From assembly GCF_000473205.1 (NCBI RefSeq), contig NZ_KI421507.1, positions 299,074-363,073 on the forward strand: a stretch of 64,000 nucleotides of DNA, written 5' to 3'. Below, piece by piece: positions 53,181 to 61,648 of this stretch. Each line of letters starts with the position of its first letter. Positions within the stretch are counted from its first letter, which is position 1. Position numbers and translations under genes: made by a program. Under the pieces are notes generated by a model that was not told the origin of the DNA, searched no databases, and saw only the letters and a program-made list of their open reading frames with translations. Origin of the DNA: Pseudophaeobacter arcticus DSM 23566 (GTDB lineage Bacteria > Pseudomonadota > Alphaproteobacteria > Rhodobacterales > Rhodobacteraceae).

Positions 53181-55164
53181 TAAAATGACACTGCGCGTTT
53201 TGGCGAACCATGCCCGCGCCGCAGCCGAAAACATGGCGCATACGCTGCACCGTACTGCGCATTCGGCCTTTGTAAAAGAAACACAGGATTTCACCGTCAT
53301 GCTGATGGATCGGCGGGGTGATACCTTTGCGGTTCCAATGGAGCTTGGCGCGACCTGGTATCCCGGTCTGACCTATGGCCGCGCTATTGATATGGTCGGG
53401 GACTATCGGCCGGGTGATATCGCCTTTACCAATGATCCCTATTCGGGCCATGTCGCAACACATGCCCCCGATACCCACCTTTGGAAACCGGTGTTCAGTG
53501 AAGGCGAAATTGTTGCCTGGACGGGCGGCCATATTCACAACACCGATATGGGGGGGGCTGTGCCTGCCTCTCTCAGCCGGTCGCTGACAGAGGTCCACCA
53601 GGAGGGTCTTCGCTTTCCGCCCATGAAGCTGGTGCGTGAAGGTCAGTTTGATGAGACGCTGATGCGGATCATGGAAACCAATGTTCGTAAGCCCGCGCTG
53701 AATATCGGGGACATCAAGGCGCTTGTGGGGGCCTTGAATACCGGTGAACGCAAAGTGCAGGCGATGATCCAGAGGTTTGGCAAAACGGGCTTTGTCGATG
53801 GTGTGTCCCTGTTGATGGACCAGGCAGAAGCAGAAGCACGGGCAATCCTGCGGGCCATCCCGGACGGGGACTACATCTTTGCGGACTATGCCGACGAAGA
53901 CAGCGATGCGGGCAACCCTTGTCGATTGCATCTGAAGCTCAGCATCCAGGGTGACGAAGCCATTCTTGATTTCTCAGGTTCTGATCCGCAACTGGGCTCG
54001 TCTTTGAATGTTCCTTCGGGGGGGGATCCGCGTCATACGATACTATTGGTGGGCGTCTACTATGTGCTTTACACCCTGAATCCGCAGATTTTGCTGAACA
54101 CGGGCCTGACACGCGCCTTTACCTGCATCACCCCCGAAGGCTCGGTGCTGAACCCGGTTGCACCGGCGGCGGTGGGGATGCGGTCTTTGACCTGTGCCCG
54201 GCTGCGGTCGGTCATTTTTGGAGCCTTTGCCCAGGCCATTCCCGATAAAATGCCCGCAGCCCCTGCGGGAAACAACTGCATCTTGAATGTCATGACACGC
54301 GACGAGCGCCACCAGAGAACGGTGATTGCAGCAGTAAACCCGGTTGTGGGCGGCGGCGGCGGGATGCCTCACCGCGATGGGACCAACGGGTCCGGCGCAG
54401 ATGCAGCCTATCTCAAAAACACGCCAATTGAGATAACCGAAACCGAGGTTCCCGTAGAGTTCCTGCGATATGGCCTTGCTCAGGATACCGGTGGGGCAGG
54501 GCAATGGCGCGGCGGCCTTGCGACGGAACTCTCCTTTCGCGTCTTTGCGCCCGACACACGGATTACCGCGCGAAACCGAGATCGTTCAAAGTTCCGGCCT
54601 TGGGGCATCCTGGGCGGGCAATCCGCTGGCCTGGCGCATATGATATTGAACCCTGACCAGCCCGCAGAAACGGATCTGGGCAACCGGGACACGGCCGTGT
54701 TGCAACCTGGTGACGTTCTGATGATACGCTCTGCCGGCGGTGGCGGGCGTGGTGACCCATACCTGCGGGATCCAAAACGCGTGGCGCGCGATGTTGCTTG
54801 TGGCTATGTCTCGCAGGCGGCCGCGGCACAGGACTACGGTGTCGTCATCGACAAAGGCGTTGTTGATGAAAAAGAAACACAGGCCCTGCGTCAAAGCCGT
54901 CCGTTGCGCGACACCATGTTCCATTTTGGAGCGGAGCGGACTGCCTATGAAACGCAATGGACCGATGCCGCCTATGAGGCTCTGAACAAGACCCTGGGCG
55001 CGCTGCCTATTCACTGGCGTTTCTTCACCAAAACCGAAGTCTTCGCGCGTATGACAGACCGCAAGGGTGCTGAGGGTGTAGAGGCGGCGCTGGCCGAGAT
55101 CTGCACGCGTTTCCCAGAGCTTGCCGCGCTACTTGAGCAGCATAAACACCAGGGTGAGGCATGA
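53173..55164 (+). CDS. hyuB: Hydantoinase/oxoprolinase B subunit
   Basis: 663 residues of the Hydantoinase_B family. Conserved pieces include FVKETQDFTVMLMD, DIAFTNDPYSG, GGHIHNTDMGG and VVGGGGGMPHRDGTNGSGADA. It completes the ATP-dependent amidohydrolase with HyuA. The ATG at 53173 lies within the end of hyuA; an in-frame start at 53128 would intrude further. Its end overlaps the [2Fe-2S] gene by four bases, so hydantoinase and oxidase parts are made together. Confidence 0.9.
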   Translation: MTDKMTLRVLANHARAAAENMAHTLHRTAHSAFVKETQDFTVMLMDRRGDTFAVPMELGATWYPGLTYGRAIDMVGDYRPGDIAFTNDPYSGHVATHAPDTHLWKPVFSEGEIVAWTGGHIHNTDMGGAVPASLSRSLTEVHQEGLRFPPMKLVREGQFDETLMRIMETNVRKPALNIGDIKALVGALNTGERKVQAMIQRFGKTGFVDGVSLLMDQAEAEARAILRAIPDGDYIFADYADEDSDAGNPCRLHLKLSIQGDEAILDFSGSDPQLGSSLNVPSGGDPRHTILLVGVYYVLYTLNPQILLNTGLTRAFTCITPEGSVLNPVAPAAVGMRSLTCARLRSVIFGAFAQAIPDKMPAAPAGNNCILNVMTRDERHQRTVIAAVNPVVGGGGGMPHRDGTNGSGADAAYLKNTPIEITETEVPVEFLRYGLAQDTGGAGQWRGGLATELSFRVFAPDTRITARNRDRSKFRPWGILGGQSAGLAHMILNPDQPAETDLGNRDTAVLQPGDVLMIRSAGGGGRGDPYLRDPKRVARDVACGYVSQAAAAQDYGVVIDKGVVDEKETQALRQSRPLRDTMFHFGAERTAYETQWTDAAYEALNKTLGALPIHWRFFTKTEVFARMTDRKGAEGVEAALAEICTRFPELAALLEQHKHQGEA

Positions 55165-55460
55165 CGGGACGATTGCACCGCCTGACAGCGATCCAGCGGC
55201 CAAGTATCGAATTTATGTTCGATGGTCAGCCGGTGTCAGGCCTGCAGGGCGATACGATACTCACTGCAATATTGTCCCACCGGGGGGCGCTGCGCGAGGC
55301 TGAGTTTGGACCGGAACACCGTGCCGGGTTTTGCCTGATGGGGGCCTGCCAAGACTGCTGGGTTTGGCAAGAAGAGGGGCGCCGCTTGCGTGCCTGCTCT
55401 ACGGAATTGCAAGCGGGTCTGCGACTAAGGTCGAAAGCCCCCGATGGATGGGTGTCATGA
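55161..55460 (+). CDS. Small [2Fe-2S] protein (HcnA / opine oxidase small-subunit type)
   Basis: 99 residues. Cysteines 58, 63, 66 and 79 form the plant-type ferredoxin pattern C-x4-C-x2-C-x12-C. Similar short proteins are the electron-transfer subunits of hydrogen cyanide synthase, opine oxidase and D-hydroxyproline dehydrogenase, and match the N-terminal domain of sarcosine oxidase alpha. It overlaps both neighbours by four bases (ATGA). A beta flavoprotein partner is needed; candidates are at 47598 and 48926. Confidence 0.9.
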   Translation: MTGRLHRLTAIQRPSIEFMFDGQPVSGLQGDTILTAILSHRGALREAEFGPEHRAGFCLMGACQDCWVWQEEGRRLRACSTELQAGLRLRSKAPDGWVS

Positions 55461-56890
55461 CAGAGGGGTTAAGCACAGGAGGCCAGAGCACAGGAAGCCC
55501 GAGCACAGGAGGCCAGAGTACTGGGGTTCTAATCGTTGGCGCTGGGCCTGCTGGAATTCGCGCGGCGGAAACCTGCGTAAACGCAGGGCTGCATCCCATT
55601 ATCGTGGACGAGGCCAGGCAGGCGGGGGGGCAAATCTACCGCCGCCCTGCAAGCACAGTGTCGCGCAGTGCCAAGGACCGCTATGGCTCGGAGGCGGGTA
55701 AGGCACTGGCACTGCACAAATGTTTCGATCTAATGGTGTCAAATGGCCAAGTGACCCATTTGCCCCAAAGCTCGATCACGGCCATCGCCCATCAGTCCGC
55801 GCAAGTCCTGACAAATGAGGGCATCAAGGTCATAAGCTTTGAGAAGCTCATTTTGTGCACCGGAGCAGGTGACCGATTGCTTCCGGTCCCAGGATGGCAA
55901 TCGGCCGGCGTGTTTTCATTGGGCGCAATGCAAATTGCCTTGAAGACACAAGAGGTTGCGCTAGGGCGACGGCTGGTTCTTGCAGGCACTGGCCCATTGC
56001 TGACACTGGTGGCGGCGCAGTTGATCCGGGCCGGGGCAGAGGTGGCTGCCGTGTTAGACACGGCCCCAATGCGACAACAGGTCAAGGGGGCCTGGGCGAT
56101 GGCCATGGCGCGCCCAATCGTGACGCTCCGGGGGATCTATCTGCGCGCAATATTGGGGCAACGCTACCACGCCGGCGTGCGCAACTTAAGGATCACAACG
56201 AATGAGAGCGGGCCGACCCAACTGTGCTGGCAAGATCACACAGGTCTGGACTGTAGAACGCAGTGTGACGGGGTGGGCCTGGGCTGGCACCTTATGGCCG
56301 ACACTCAGCTTGCGGATCTGGCGGGGGCAAATTTCTATTGGTCAGCAGAATGGTCACAGTGGCTGCCGGAAGTCGATTCAGCCGGGCGCCTCGGCAATGG
56401 TGTCTACCTGGCCGGGGACGGGGTGCGCATTTTGGGTGCCGATGCCGCAGAATGTGCCGGGCAGATTGCCGCAGCGGCCTGCCTGGAAGACATGGGGCTC
56501 ACCTGCCGCCCCGGCAAGCGCGCTCTTTGGCGCCATGAACGGATGCAACGATTTGCCTCAGGTTTGGCGACCGCCTTTCAAGTGCCGCAAGAGCTTTTTA
56601 CACAGCTGCCGTCTGACACGGTGATTTGTCGGTGCGAAGGGGTGGCGCTTGGCGACATTCAGGCTGCGGCGCGACGCGTTGGCCCTGACATCAATCGGGT
56701 CAAATCCCAGTGTCGTATCGGCATGGGGCGCTGCCAGGGTCGCTATTGTCAGTTTGCTGCCGGTCGCATTCTTGCAGAATTGGGCCAGACGGCCCCTGCA
56801 AAGATCGGGCGTCTGCGCGCGCAACCTCCGCTTCGCCCCCTCCCGGTTTCAGCCGCTCTCCAGAGCGAAAGCGTGAAAGACCCGCAGTAA
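55457..56890 (+). CDS. FAD/NAD(P) oxidoreductase with C-terminal [2Fe-2S] domain (HcnB/OoxA-like)
   Basis: 477 residues. After a repetitive N-terminus (STGGQ/STGSP units, residues 6-22), the FAD motif VLIVGAGPAGIRAAETC is near 23. A second nucleotide site LVLAGTGPLLTLVAAQL is near 175, and a BFD-like cluster motif VICRCEG...QCRIGMGRCQGRYC lies near the end. This is the alpha subunit of heterotrimeric amine dehydrogenases such as opine oxidase. It overlaps the [2Fe-2S] gene by four bases. Confidence 0.9.
   Translation: MTEGLSTGGQSTGSPSTGGQSTGVLIVGAGPAGIRAAETCVNAGLHPIIVDEARQAGGQIYRRPASTVSRSAKDRYGSEAGKALALHKCFDLMVSNGQVTHLPQSSITAIAHQSAQVLTNEGIKVISFEKLILCTGAGDRLLPVPGWQSAGVFSLGAMQIALKTQEVALGRRLVLAGTGPLLTLVAAQLIRAGAEVAAVLDTAPMRQQVKGAWAMAMARPIVTLRGIYLRAILGQRYHAGVRNLRITTNESGPTQLCWQDHTGLDCRTQCDGVGLGWHLMADTQLADLAGANFYWSAEWSQWLPEVDSAGRLGNGVYLAGDGVRILGADAAECAGQIAAAACLEDMGLTCRPGKRALWRHERMQRFASGLATAFQVPQELFTQLPSDTVICRCEGVALGDIQAAARRVGPDINRVKSQCRIGMGRCQGRYCQFAAGRILAELGQTAPAKIGRLRAQPPLRPLPVSAALQSESVKDPQ
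55472..55516 (+). repeat. 15-bp in-frame tandem repeat
   Basis: AGCACAGGAGGCCAG, AGCACAGGAAGCCCG and AGCACAGGAGGCCAG follow one another and start a fourth copy (AGTACTGGG). They encode ST-GGQ, ST-GSP, ST-GGQ, ST-G at the N-terminus of the flavoprotein. Confidence 0.85.
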
Positions 56891-56983
56891 GGAAAATATT
56901 GTGCCGCAATTGGCTGGATTTCGGCCCTTCTTGCCGAAACCCACAGCCTAGATTGAGCACAAATCCAATCAAGATCGGCGCCC

Positions 56984-58447
56984 ATGAAACGTTCATTTGA
57001 TCCCAGCACATTGACCCTGCCCACAGGGCACTACATCGGAAAAGCCTATGTCCCGGCGGCGGCAGAGATTGCGGTGACAGCTCCCTCCGATGGCCGCAGC
57101 CTGGCAGGCATCGCCAGGGCGGATGCCACCATCGTCGATCAGGCGGTCGAGACGGCAAAACAAGCGCTGCGCACCTCTGGTTGGGCGACATCTGCCCCCC
57201 GCGACCGTCTTCGCGCGCTGCAGGCCTGGGCCGATCTCATCGAGGCCGAAGCCGAGACCCTCGCCAAGCTCGAAGCGGTCTGTTCCACCCGGCCTGTGGG
57301 GCAAGCAGCCGTGGGCGATGTCTTGATCACCGCAACACAAATTCGCTTCTTTGCCGAATTTGCCGATAAGGAAGGCGGCGATCTCGTCCCAACCTCCGCC
57401 GGGCAATTGGGCTATATCTCGCATGAACCCTATGGGGTTGTTGGAGCAATCACCCCCTGGAACTACCCGATTTCAATGGCGGGGTGGAAGCTGGCCCCGG
57501 CTTTGGCTGCCGGAAACGCGGTGGTTCTGAAACCCTCCGAGATGACGCCATTTTCAACCCTGTACATGGCTGAACTGGCTGTGCGTGCGGGTATTCCTGC
57601 CGGGTTGATCAATATCGTTCTGGGCGACGGGCAAACCACGGGCGCGGCCATCACAGGCCATCCTGATATTGCCAAGGTCAGTTTTACCGGCTCAACCCGC
57701 GCGGGCGGTGCGATCATGGAAAACATCGCCAAGACGGGTATCAAGCCGATGACACTCGAACTGGGCGGCAAGTCTCCGCAGATTGTTTTTGCGGACGCGG
57801 ACCTGGAGCTGGTGGCCAACTGTATTGCCCGTGGCATTCTTCCCAATGCTGGGCAAACCTGCGTTGCAGGGACACGTTTGATTGTACATCGCGATGTTGC
57901 TGATGACCTGGCGCAAAAGCTCATCCAGGTCTTTGCTCAGGAAAAACCAGCCGCGACCTGGGAGGACCCTGCCGGGTTCTCGCCCATTATCTCGTCGCAG
58001 CAGCTGCAGCGGATCGACGCCATCGTCCAAGCCGCCAAATCCGAGGGCGCAGAGCTGCTGTGTGGCGGTAAAGCCTTTGATCGGGAGGGCAGTTTCTATC
58101 AGCCTACGATCCTGGCGGGCGTCACAGACAGCAATCCTGCTGTGACCGAAGAAATCTTTGGCCCCGTGGTCACCTTGCAGACCTTTGCAAATGATGAAGA
58201 GGCCCTGACCCTGGCCAATCACCCGACCTATGGGCTTTGTGCCGGTGTGTATACGCGTGATCTTTCACGGGCGCTCCGCGTCACCAAGGCGCTGGAAGCG
58301 GGCACCGTCTGGGTTAATCGCTATGGGCGTTCGCAAGATCACATCTTGCCCACAGGGGGCTGGAAGGCGAGCGGGCTGGGCAAGGATTTGGGGCGCGAAG
58401 CCTTTCTTGCCAACCAGCGTAGCAAATCCGTGCTGATTGATCTGTGA
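56984..58447 (+). CDS. NAD-dependent aldehyde dehydrogenase
   Basis: 487 residues of the ALDH superfamily. It has GVVGAITPWNYPISMAGWKLAPALAAGN near 148, the catalytic glutamate in LELGGKSPQ near 259 and the catalytic cysteine in NAGQTCVAGTR near 292. It oxidises an aldehyde to the acid, likely the amino-aldehyde released by the amine oxidases here. It heads a set of three dehydrogenase genes spaced by 21 and 2 bases. Confidence 0.9.
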   Translation: MKRSFDPSTLTLPTGHYIGKAYVPAAAEIAVTAPSDGRSLAGIARADATIVDQAVETAKQALRTSGWATSAPRDRLRALQAWADLIEAEAETLAKLEAVCSTRPVGQAAVGDVLITATQIRFFAEFADKEGGDLVPTSAGQLGYISHEPYGVVGAITPWNYPISMAGWKLAPALAAGNAVVLKPSEMTPFSTLYMAELAVRAGIPAGLINIVLGDGQTTGAAITGHPDIAKVSFTGSTRAGGAIMENIAKTGIKPMTLELGGKSPQIVFADADLELVANCIARGILPNAGQTCVAGTRLIVHRDVADDLAQKLIQVFAQEKPAATWEDPAGFSPIISSQQLQRIDAIVQAAKSEGAELLCGGKAFDREGSFYQPTILAGVTDSNPAVTEEIFGPVVTLQTFANDEEALTLANHPTYGLCAGVYTRDLSRALRVTKALEAGTVWVNRYGRSQDHILPTGGWKASGLGKDLGREAFLANQRSKSVLIDL

Positions 58448-58468
58448 CACCAAAAGAAAGGTCTTAAC

Positions 58469-59515
58469 ATGAAATCTTACGAGATCGCCTTGATCCCCGG
58501 TGATGGCATCGGCGTCGACGTGACGGATGCAACGGTTCAGGTCATGGCTGCTGCGGCCCAAAAATTTGGGTTTCACCTCAATAACACAGAATTTCCCTGG
58601 TCCTGTGAATGGTATCTGCAGCATGGAACCATGATGCCGGAGGACGGAATTGAAACCCTTCGCGCCTTTGATGCTATCTTTCTGGGAGCTGTCGGTTGGC
58701 CCGAAACCGTGGCGGATTCGGTGTCTCTGCATGGGCTACTGCTTCCCATCCGCAAAGCCTTTACCCAATACGCCAATATCCGGCCTCACCGGCTGTTGCC
58801 CGGCGTTCAAGGGCCATTGGTCGCCAACGCCTTTGATATCCTCTGCATTCGCGAAAACACCGAAGGGGAATACTCTGGGGCTGGTGGACGTGTACATCAA
58901 GGCACCAGTGATGAAGTGGCGGTGGAAACCTCAATTTTCACGCGCACGGGTGTTGAGCGCATTCTTCGGTTTGGGTTTGAGCAGGCCCGCGCCAGACGTG
59001 GACATCTGACTTCGGTCACCAAATCCAATGCGCAAAAATACTCGATGGTGTTCTGGGACGAGGTTACGCGCGAACTGGCGGCAGAATATCCAGATGTCGA
59101 GGTCAGCCAAATGCATATCGACGCAATGGCCGCAAAAATGGTGATGGCGCCGCAAGATCTGGATGTGATCGTGGCCTCAAACCTGTTTGGCGACATCCTG
59201 ACGGACCTCGGCGCGGCCATTCAGGGCGGGCTTGGCTTTGCGGCCTCCGCCAATATTTGCCCAGATCGTAGTGGTCCATCTATGTTTGAACCCGTCCATG
59301 GCTCGGCCCCTGATATCGCGGGACAAGACATCGCAAATCCCATCGCGGCCATCTGGTCTGCCGCCATGATGTTGGAGCATCTGGGAGAAACCGAGGCCGC
59401 AACTGCCGTGTTGTCGGCCATCGAAGCGACAACCGCACAAGGCATTGGCACCCACCCTGGCAAACACGCGACAGCTGTCATCACCGCTGCAATCATCGCA
59501 GAACTGGAGCTCTGA
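58469..59515 (+). CDS. Tartrate dehydrogenase-like (isocitrate/isopropylmalate dehydrogenase family)
   Basis: 348 residues. The family start IALIPGDGIGVDVTD, the substrate-binding IRENTEGEYSG, and the metal/NAD regions ASNLFGDILTDLGAA and GPSMFEPVHGSAPDIAG are present. The LGAVGWPETVADSVSLHGLLLPIRK region fits the tartrate/D-malate dehydrogenase group (TtuC/DmlA) rather than LeuB. It decarboxylates a 2-hydroxy-dicarboxylic acid with NAD. It lies in the dehydrogenase operon; the real substrate may be a pathway-specific hydroxy acid. Confidence 0.85.
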   Translation: MKSYEIALIPGDGIGVDVTDATVQVMAAAAQKFGFHLNNTEFPWSCEWYLQHGTMMPEDGIETLRAFDAIFLGAVGWPETVADSVSLHGLLLPIRKAFTQYANIRPHRLLPGVQGPLVANAFDILCIRENTEGEYSGAGGRVHQGTSDEVAVETSIFTRTGVERILRFGFEQARARRGHLTSVTKSNAQKYSMVFWDEVTRELAAEYPDVEVSQMHIDAMAAKMVMAPQDLDVIVASNLFGDILTDLGAAIQGGLGFAASANICPDRSGPSMFEPVHGSAPDIAGQDIANPIAAIWSAAMMLEHLGETEAATAVLSAIEATTAQGIGTHPGKHATAVITAAIIAELEL

Positions 59516-59517
59516 TC

Positions 59518-60948
59518 ATGAATTTACAAGACCCCGAATTGTTGCGCCACGCCGCATTTGTGAACGGCGAATGGCTGGAACGCCCGGATATGGCTGTGAC
59601 AAATCCTGCTACCGGATCTGTGATCGGGAAAGTCCCGGATTGCACCGGGGCAGAGACCCAGGCAGCCATCGCTGCTGCTGAAACCGCAATGGTTGCCTGG
59701 CGGGCACGTCCCAACGCAGAGCGGGCAGATCTCTTGATGGCCTGGCATGACCTGATGTTGACCCACAAACAGGATCTGGGCCGTATTCTCAGCGCTGAGC
59801 AGGGAAAACCCCTGGCTGAGGCCGAAGGTGAGATTGATTATGGGGCAAGTTTTGTCCGTTGGTTTGCCGAAGAAGCCCGCCGGATCAATGGAAAGGTCAT
59901 CCCGGTTGCAGGCAAAAAGCTGCTTGCCTTGAAGGAACCGGTTGGTGTTGCGGCGATCATCACTCCCTGGAACTTTCCAAATGCCATGATCACCCGCAAA
60001 GTTGCACCAGCATTGGCGGCTGGCTGTACCGTTGTGATCAAACCCTCTGACTTTACGCCATATTCTGCCCTGGCCCTTGCTGTCCTGGCAGAGCGCGCCG
60101 GTATTCCAAACGGCGTCATCAATATCGTCACTGGTATGCCCTCAGAAATTGGCAAGGCCCTGACTTCTAGCTCAATTGTGCGCAAACTGTCGTTTACCGG
60201 CTCGACCCGCGTTGGTGCCCTGCTGGCAGAACAATGCGCGCCGACCTTGAAGAAACTGAGCCTCGAGCTGGGCGGCAACGCGCCTTTTGTTGTCTTTGAT
60301 GACGCAAATATCGACGCGGCTGTCGAAGGCGCGATGCTGTCCAAATTCCGCAACGGTGGCCAGACCTGCGTCTGCGCCAACCGGATTTTGGTGCAATCCG
60401 GAATCTATGACGCCTTTGTGGAAAAACTGTCGGCGCGGGTAGATGCCTTGACCGTCGGACAGGGGGATCACGCGGGTGTCGATATTGGCCCTATGATCAA
60501 TGCCGCAGCGCTTGAAAAGATCAATACGCATGTTCAGGACGCATTGGCAAAGGGCGCCACCCGTACAACGCGGCAACGTCAGCTCACCTCACAATTTGCC
60601 GACCCCCTGGTGTTGCGCGATGCCACGACCAAAATGCAGCTGGCGTCAGAGGAAACCTTTGGGCCGGTTGCTCCGATCTTTCGATTTGAAACCGAAGAAG
60701 AGGCGCTCGAGATCGCAAATGGTACGCCCTTTGGGTTGGCAGCCTATTTCTATACCCAGGACATCGCCCGCGCGTTTCGGTTTGGCGAAGCGCTCGAATT
60801 TGGGCTGGTCGGGCTGAATACTGGTGCCGTGAGCAATGCCGAAGCGCCGTTTGGTGGGGTGAAATCCTCTGGCCTGGGCCGCGAAGGCGCGCAGGAAGGG
60901 ATCGAAGAGTATCTGGAAACAAAAGCGTTCCATATTGGCGGAGTTTAA
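59518..60948 (+). CDS. Succinate-semialdehyde dehydrogenase-like enzyme
   Basis: 476 residues of the ALDH family, GabD group. It has FVNGEWLERPDM near 18, PWNFPNAMITRKVAPALAAGCTVVIKP near 151, catalytic glutamate in LELGGNAPFVVF near 253 and catalytic cysteine in GGQTCVCANR near 287. Members oxidise succinate semialdehyde or glutarate semialdehyde with NAD(P). It starts two bases after the tartrate-dehydrogenase-like gene. It would feed a C4 or C5 semialdehyde from the pathway into the TCA cycle. Confidence 0.88.
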   Translation: MNLQDPELLRHAAFVNGEWLERPDMAVTNPATGSVIGKVPDCTGAETQAAIAAAETAMVAWRARPNAERADLLMAWHDLMLTHKQDLGRILSAEQGKPLAEAEGEIDYGASFVRWFAEEARRINGKVIPVAGKKLLALKEPVGVAAIITPWNFPNAMITRKVAPALAAGCTVVIKPSDFTPYSALALAVLAERAGIPNGVINIVTGMPSEIGKALTSSSIVRKLSFTGSTRVGALLAEQCAPTLKKLSLELGGNAPFVVFDDANIDAAVEGAMLSKFRNGGQTCVCANRILVQSGIYDAFVEKLSARVDALTVGQGDHAGVDIGPMINAAALEKINTHVQDALAKGATRTTRQRQLTSQFADPLVLRDATTKMQLASEETFGPVAPIFRFETEEEALEIANGTPFGLAAYFYTQDIARAFRFGEALEFGLVGLNTGAVSNAEAPFGGVKSSGLGREGAQEGIEEYLETKAFHIGGV

Positions 60949-60972
60949 GACAGATCCTTTGGCCTGTTGCTC

Positions 60973-61004
60973 TGCATATGTCGCCTGTTGGGGCGGCATA
61001 TGCA
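60973..61004. terminator. Hairpin between convergent genes
   Basis: TGCATATGTCGCC pairs with GGCGGCATATGCA (one G-U) around a six-base loop, between the dehydrogenase operon and the convergent TetR gene. The T-run is short (CCGTTTT). Confidence 0.6.
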
Positions 61005-61012
61005 TGTCCGTT

Positions 61013-61561
61013 TTATGGCTTTGAAACAATCTTCAGCAGTGCCTTCAGCGCGGCGTCAATATCGGCAGTTCCCTTGGCTGCCAGATCGGTCAAACCAATA
61101 AATGCCCCATAGACCAAGTGAACAACTGCGGGGTCATGTTGCCCAATATCGCCTAGCAGCTCTGCCAGGAACGCCAGCCTGATGTGATCAACGTGATTTA
61201 CCACCTCTAAGGCTGCTGGGTCAGTTAAAGCCCATGAACGCATGGCCGGTTCTACCCGACGCCCTCCAAACCTGTCTGGGGCAGACTCTGCCGCCTGCGC
61301 AATCAATAGTTTCAGACGCATTGACCTGTTGGGGTCTACTGCACTGATGGTTTCAATTTCCTGAGCAACCCGATCGCGCCAGTGTTCCAACATCCGGCGT
61401 TTGAAGGATGGGAGATCATCGAAGTTCCAGTAGAACGATCCTTTGGTTGCACCAAGATTTCGGGCAAGGGCCTCGACCCTGATTGCGGTCGGGCCATCGG
61501 ATGTTAGGGCGCGAAAGCCTGCGGCCAACCAGGCCTCTTGCGGGAATCTAGTTTTGTTCAT
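61013..61561 (-). CDS. TetR-family transcriptional regulator
   Basis: 182 residues with the TetR helix-turn-helix (GPTAIRVEALARNLGATKGSFYWNF pattern, about 19-44) and a compact ligand domain. It is divergent from the small GNAT gene, and two matching palindromes (ATACGC-N2-GCGTAT type) lie directly upstream of its start, so autorepression and control of the GNAT gene are likely. The ligand is unknown. Confidence 0.87.
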   Translation of the reverse strand: MNKTRFPQEAWLAAGFRALTSDGPTAIRVEALARNLGATKGSFYWNFDDLPSFKRRMLEHWRDRVAQEIETISAVDPNRSMRLKLLIAQAAESAPDRFGGRRVEPAMRSWALTDPAALEVVNHVDHIRLAFLAELLGDIGQHDPAVVHLVYGAFIGLTDLAAKGTADIDAALKALLKIVSKP

Positions 61562-61570
61562 GACTCAAAC

Positions 61571-61584
61571 ATACGCCAGCGTAT
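61571..61584. promoter_or_regulatory. Palindromic operator 1 (probable TetR site)
   Basis: ATACGCCAGCGTAT is a perfect inverted repeat of ATACGC/GCGTAT with a two-base centre, ten bases before the TetR start codon. The same half-sites recur in operator 2. Confidence 0.75.
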
Positions 61585-61606
61585 TTACAATTCCAACAGC
61601 CGTCAT

Positions 61607-61620
61607 ATACGGTGGCGTAT
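61607..61620. promoter_or_regulatory. Palindromic operator 2 (probable TetR site)
   Basis: ATACGGTGGCGTAT differs from a perfect ATACGC/GCGTAT palindrome by one base. Its centre is 36 bases from that of operator 1 and it lies about 28 bases before the GNAT start. Confidence 0.72.
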
Positions 61621-61648
61621 GTGAACTTTCTGAGCGGGTGAGCGAGAT

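Noticed and set aside
51114..55164. Acetone or acetophenone carboxylase
   Set aside because: HyuA/HyuB folds are shared, but no small gamma subunit or carboxylase partner is adjacent, and the neighbourhood is amine oxidation.
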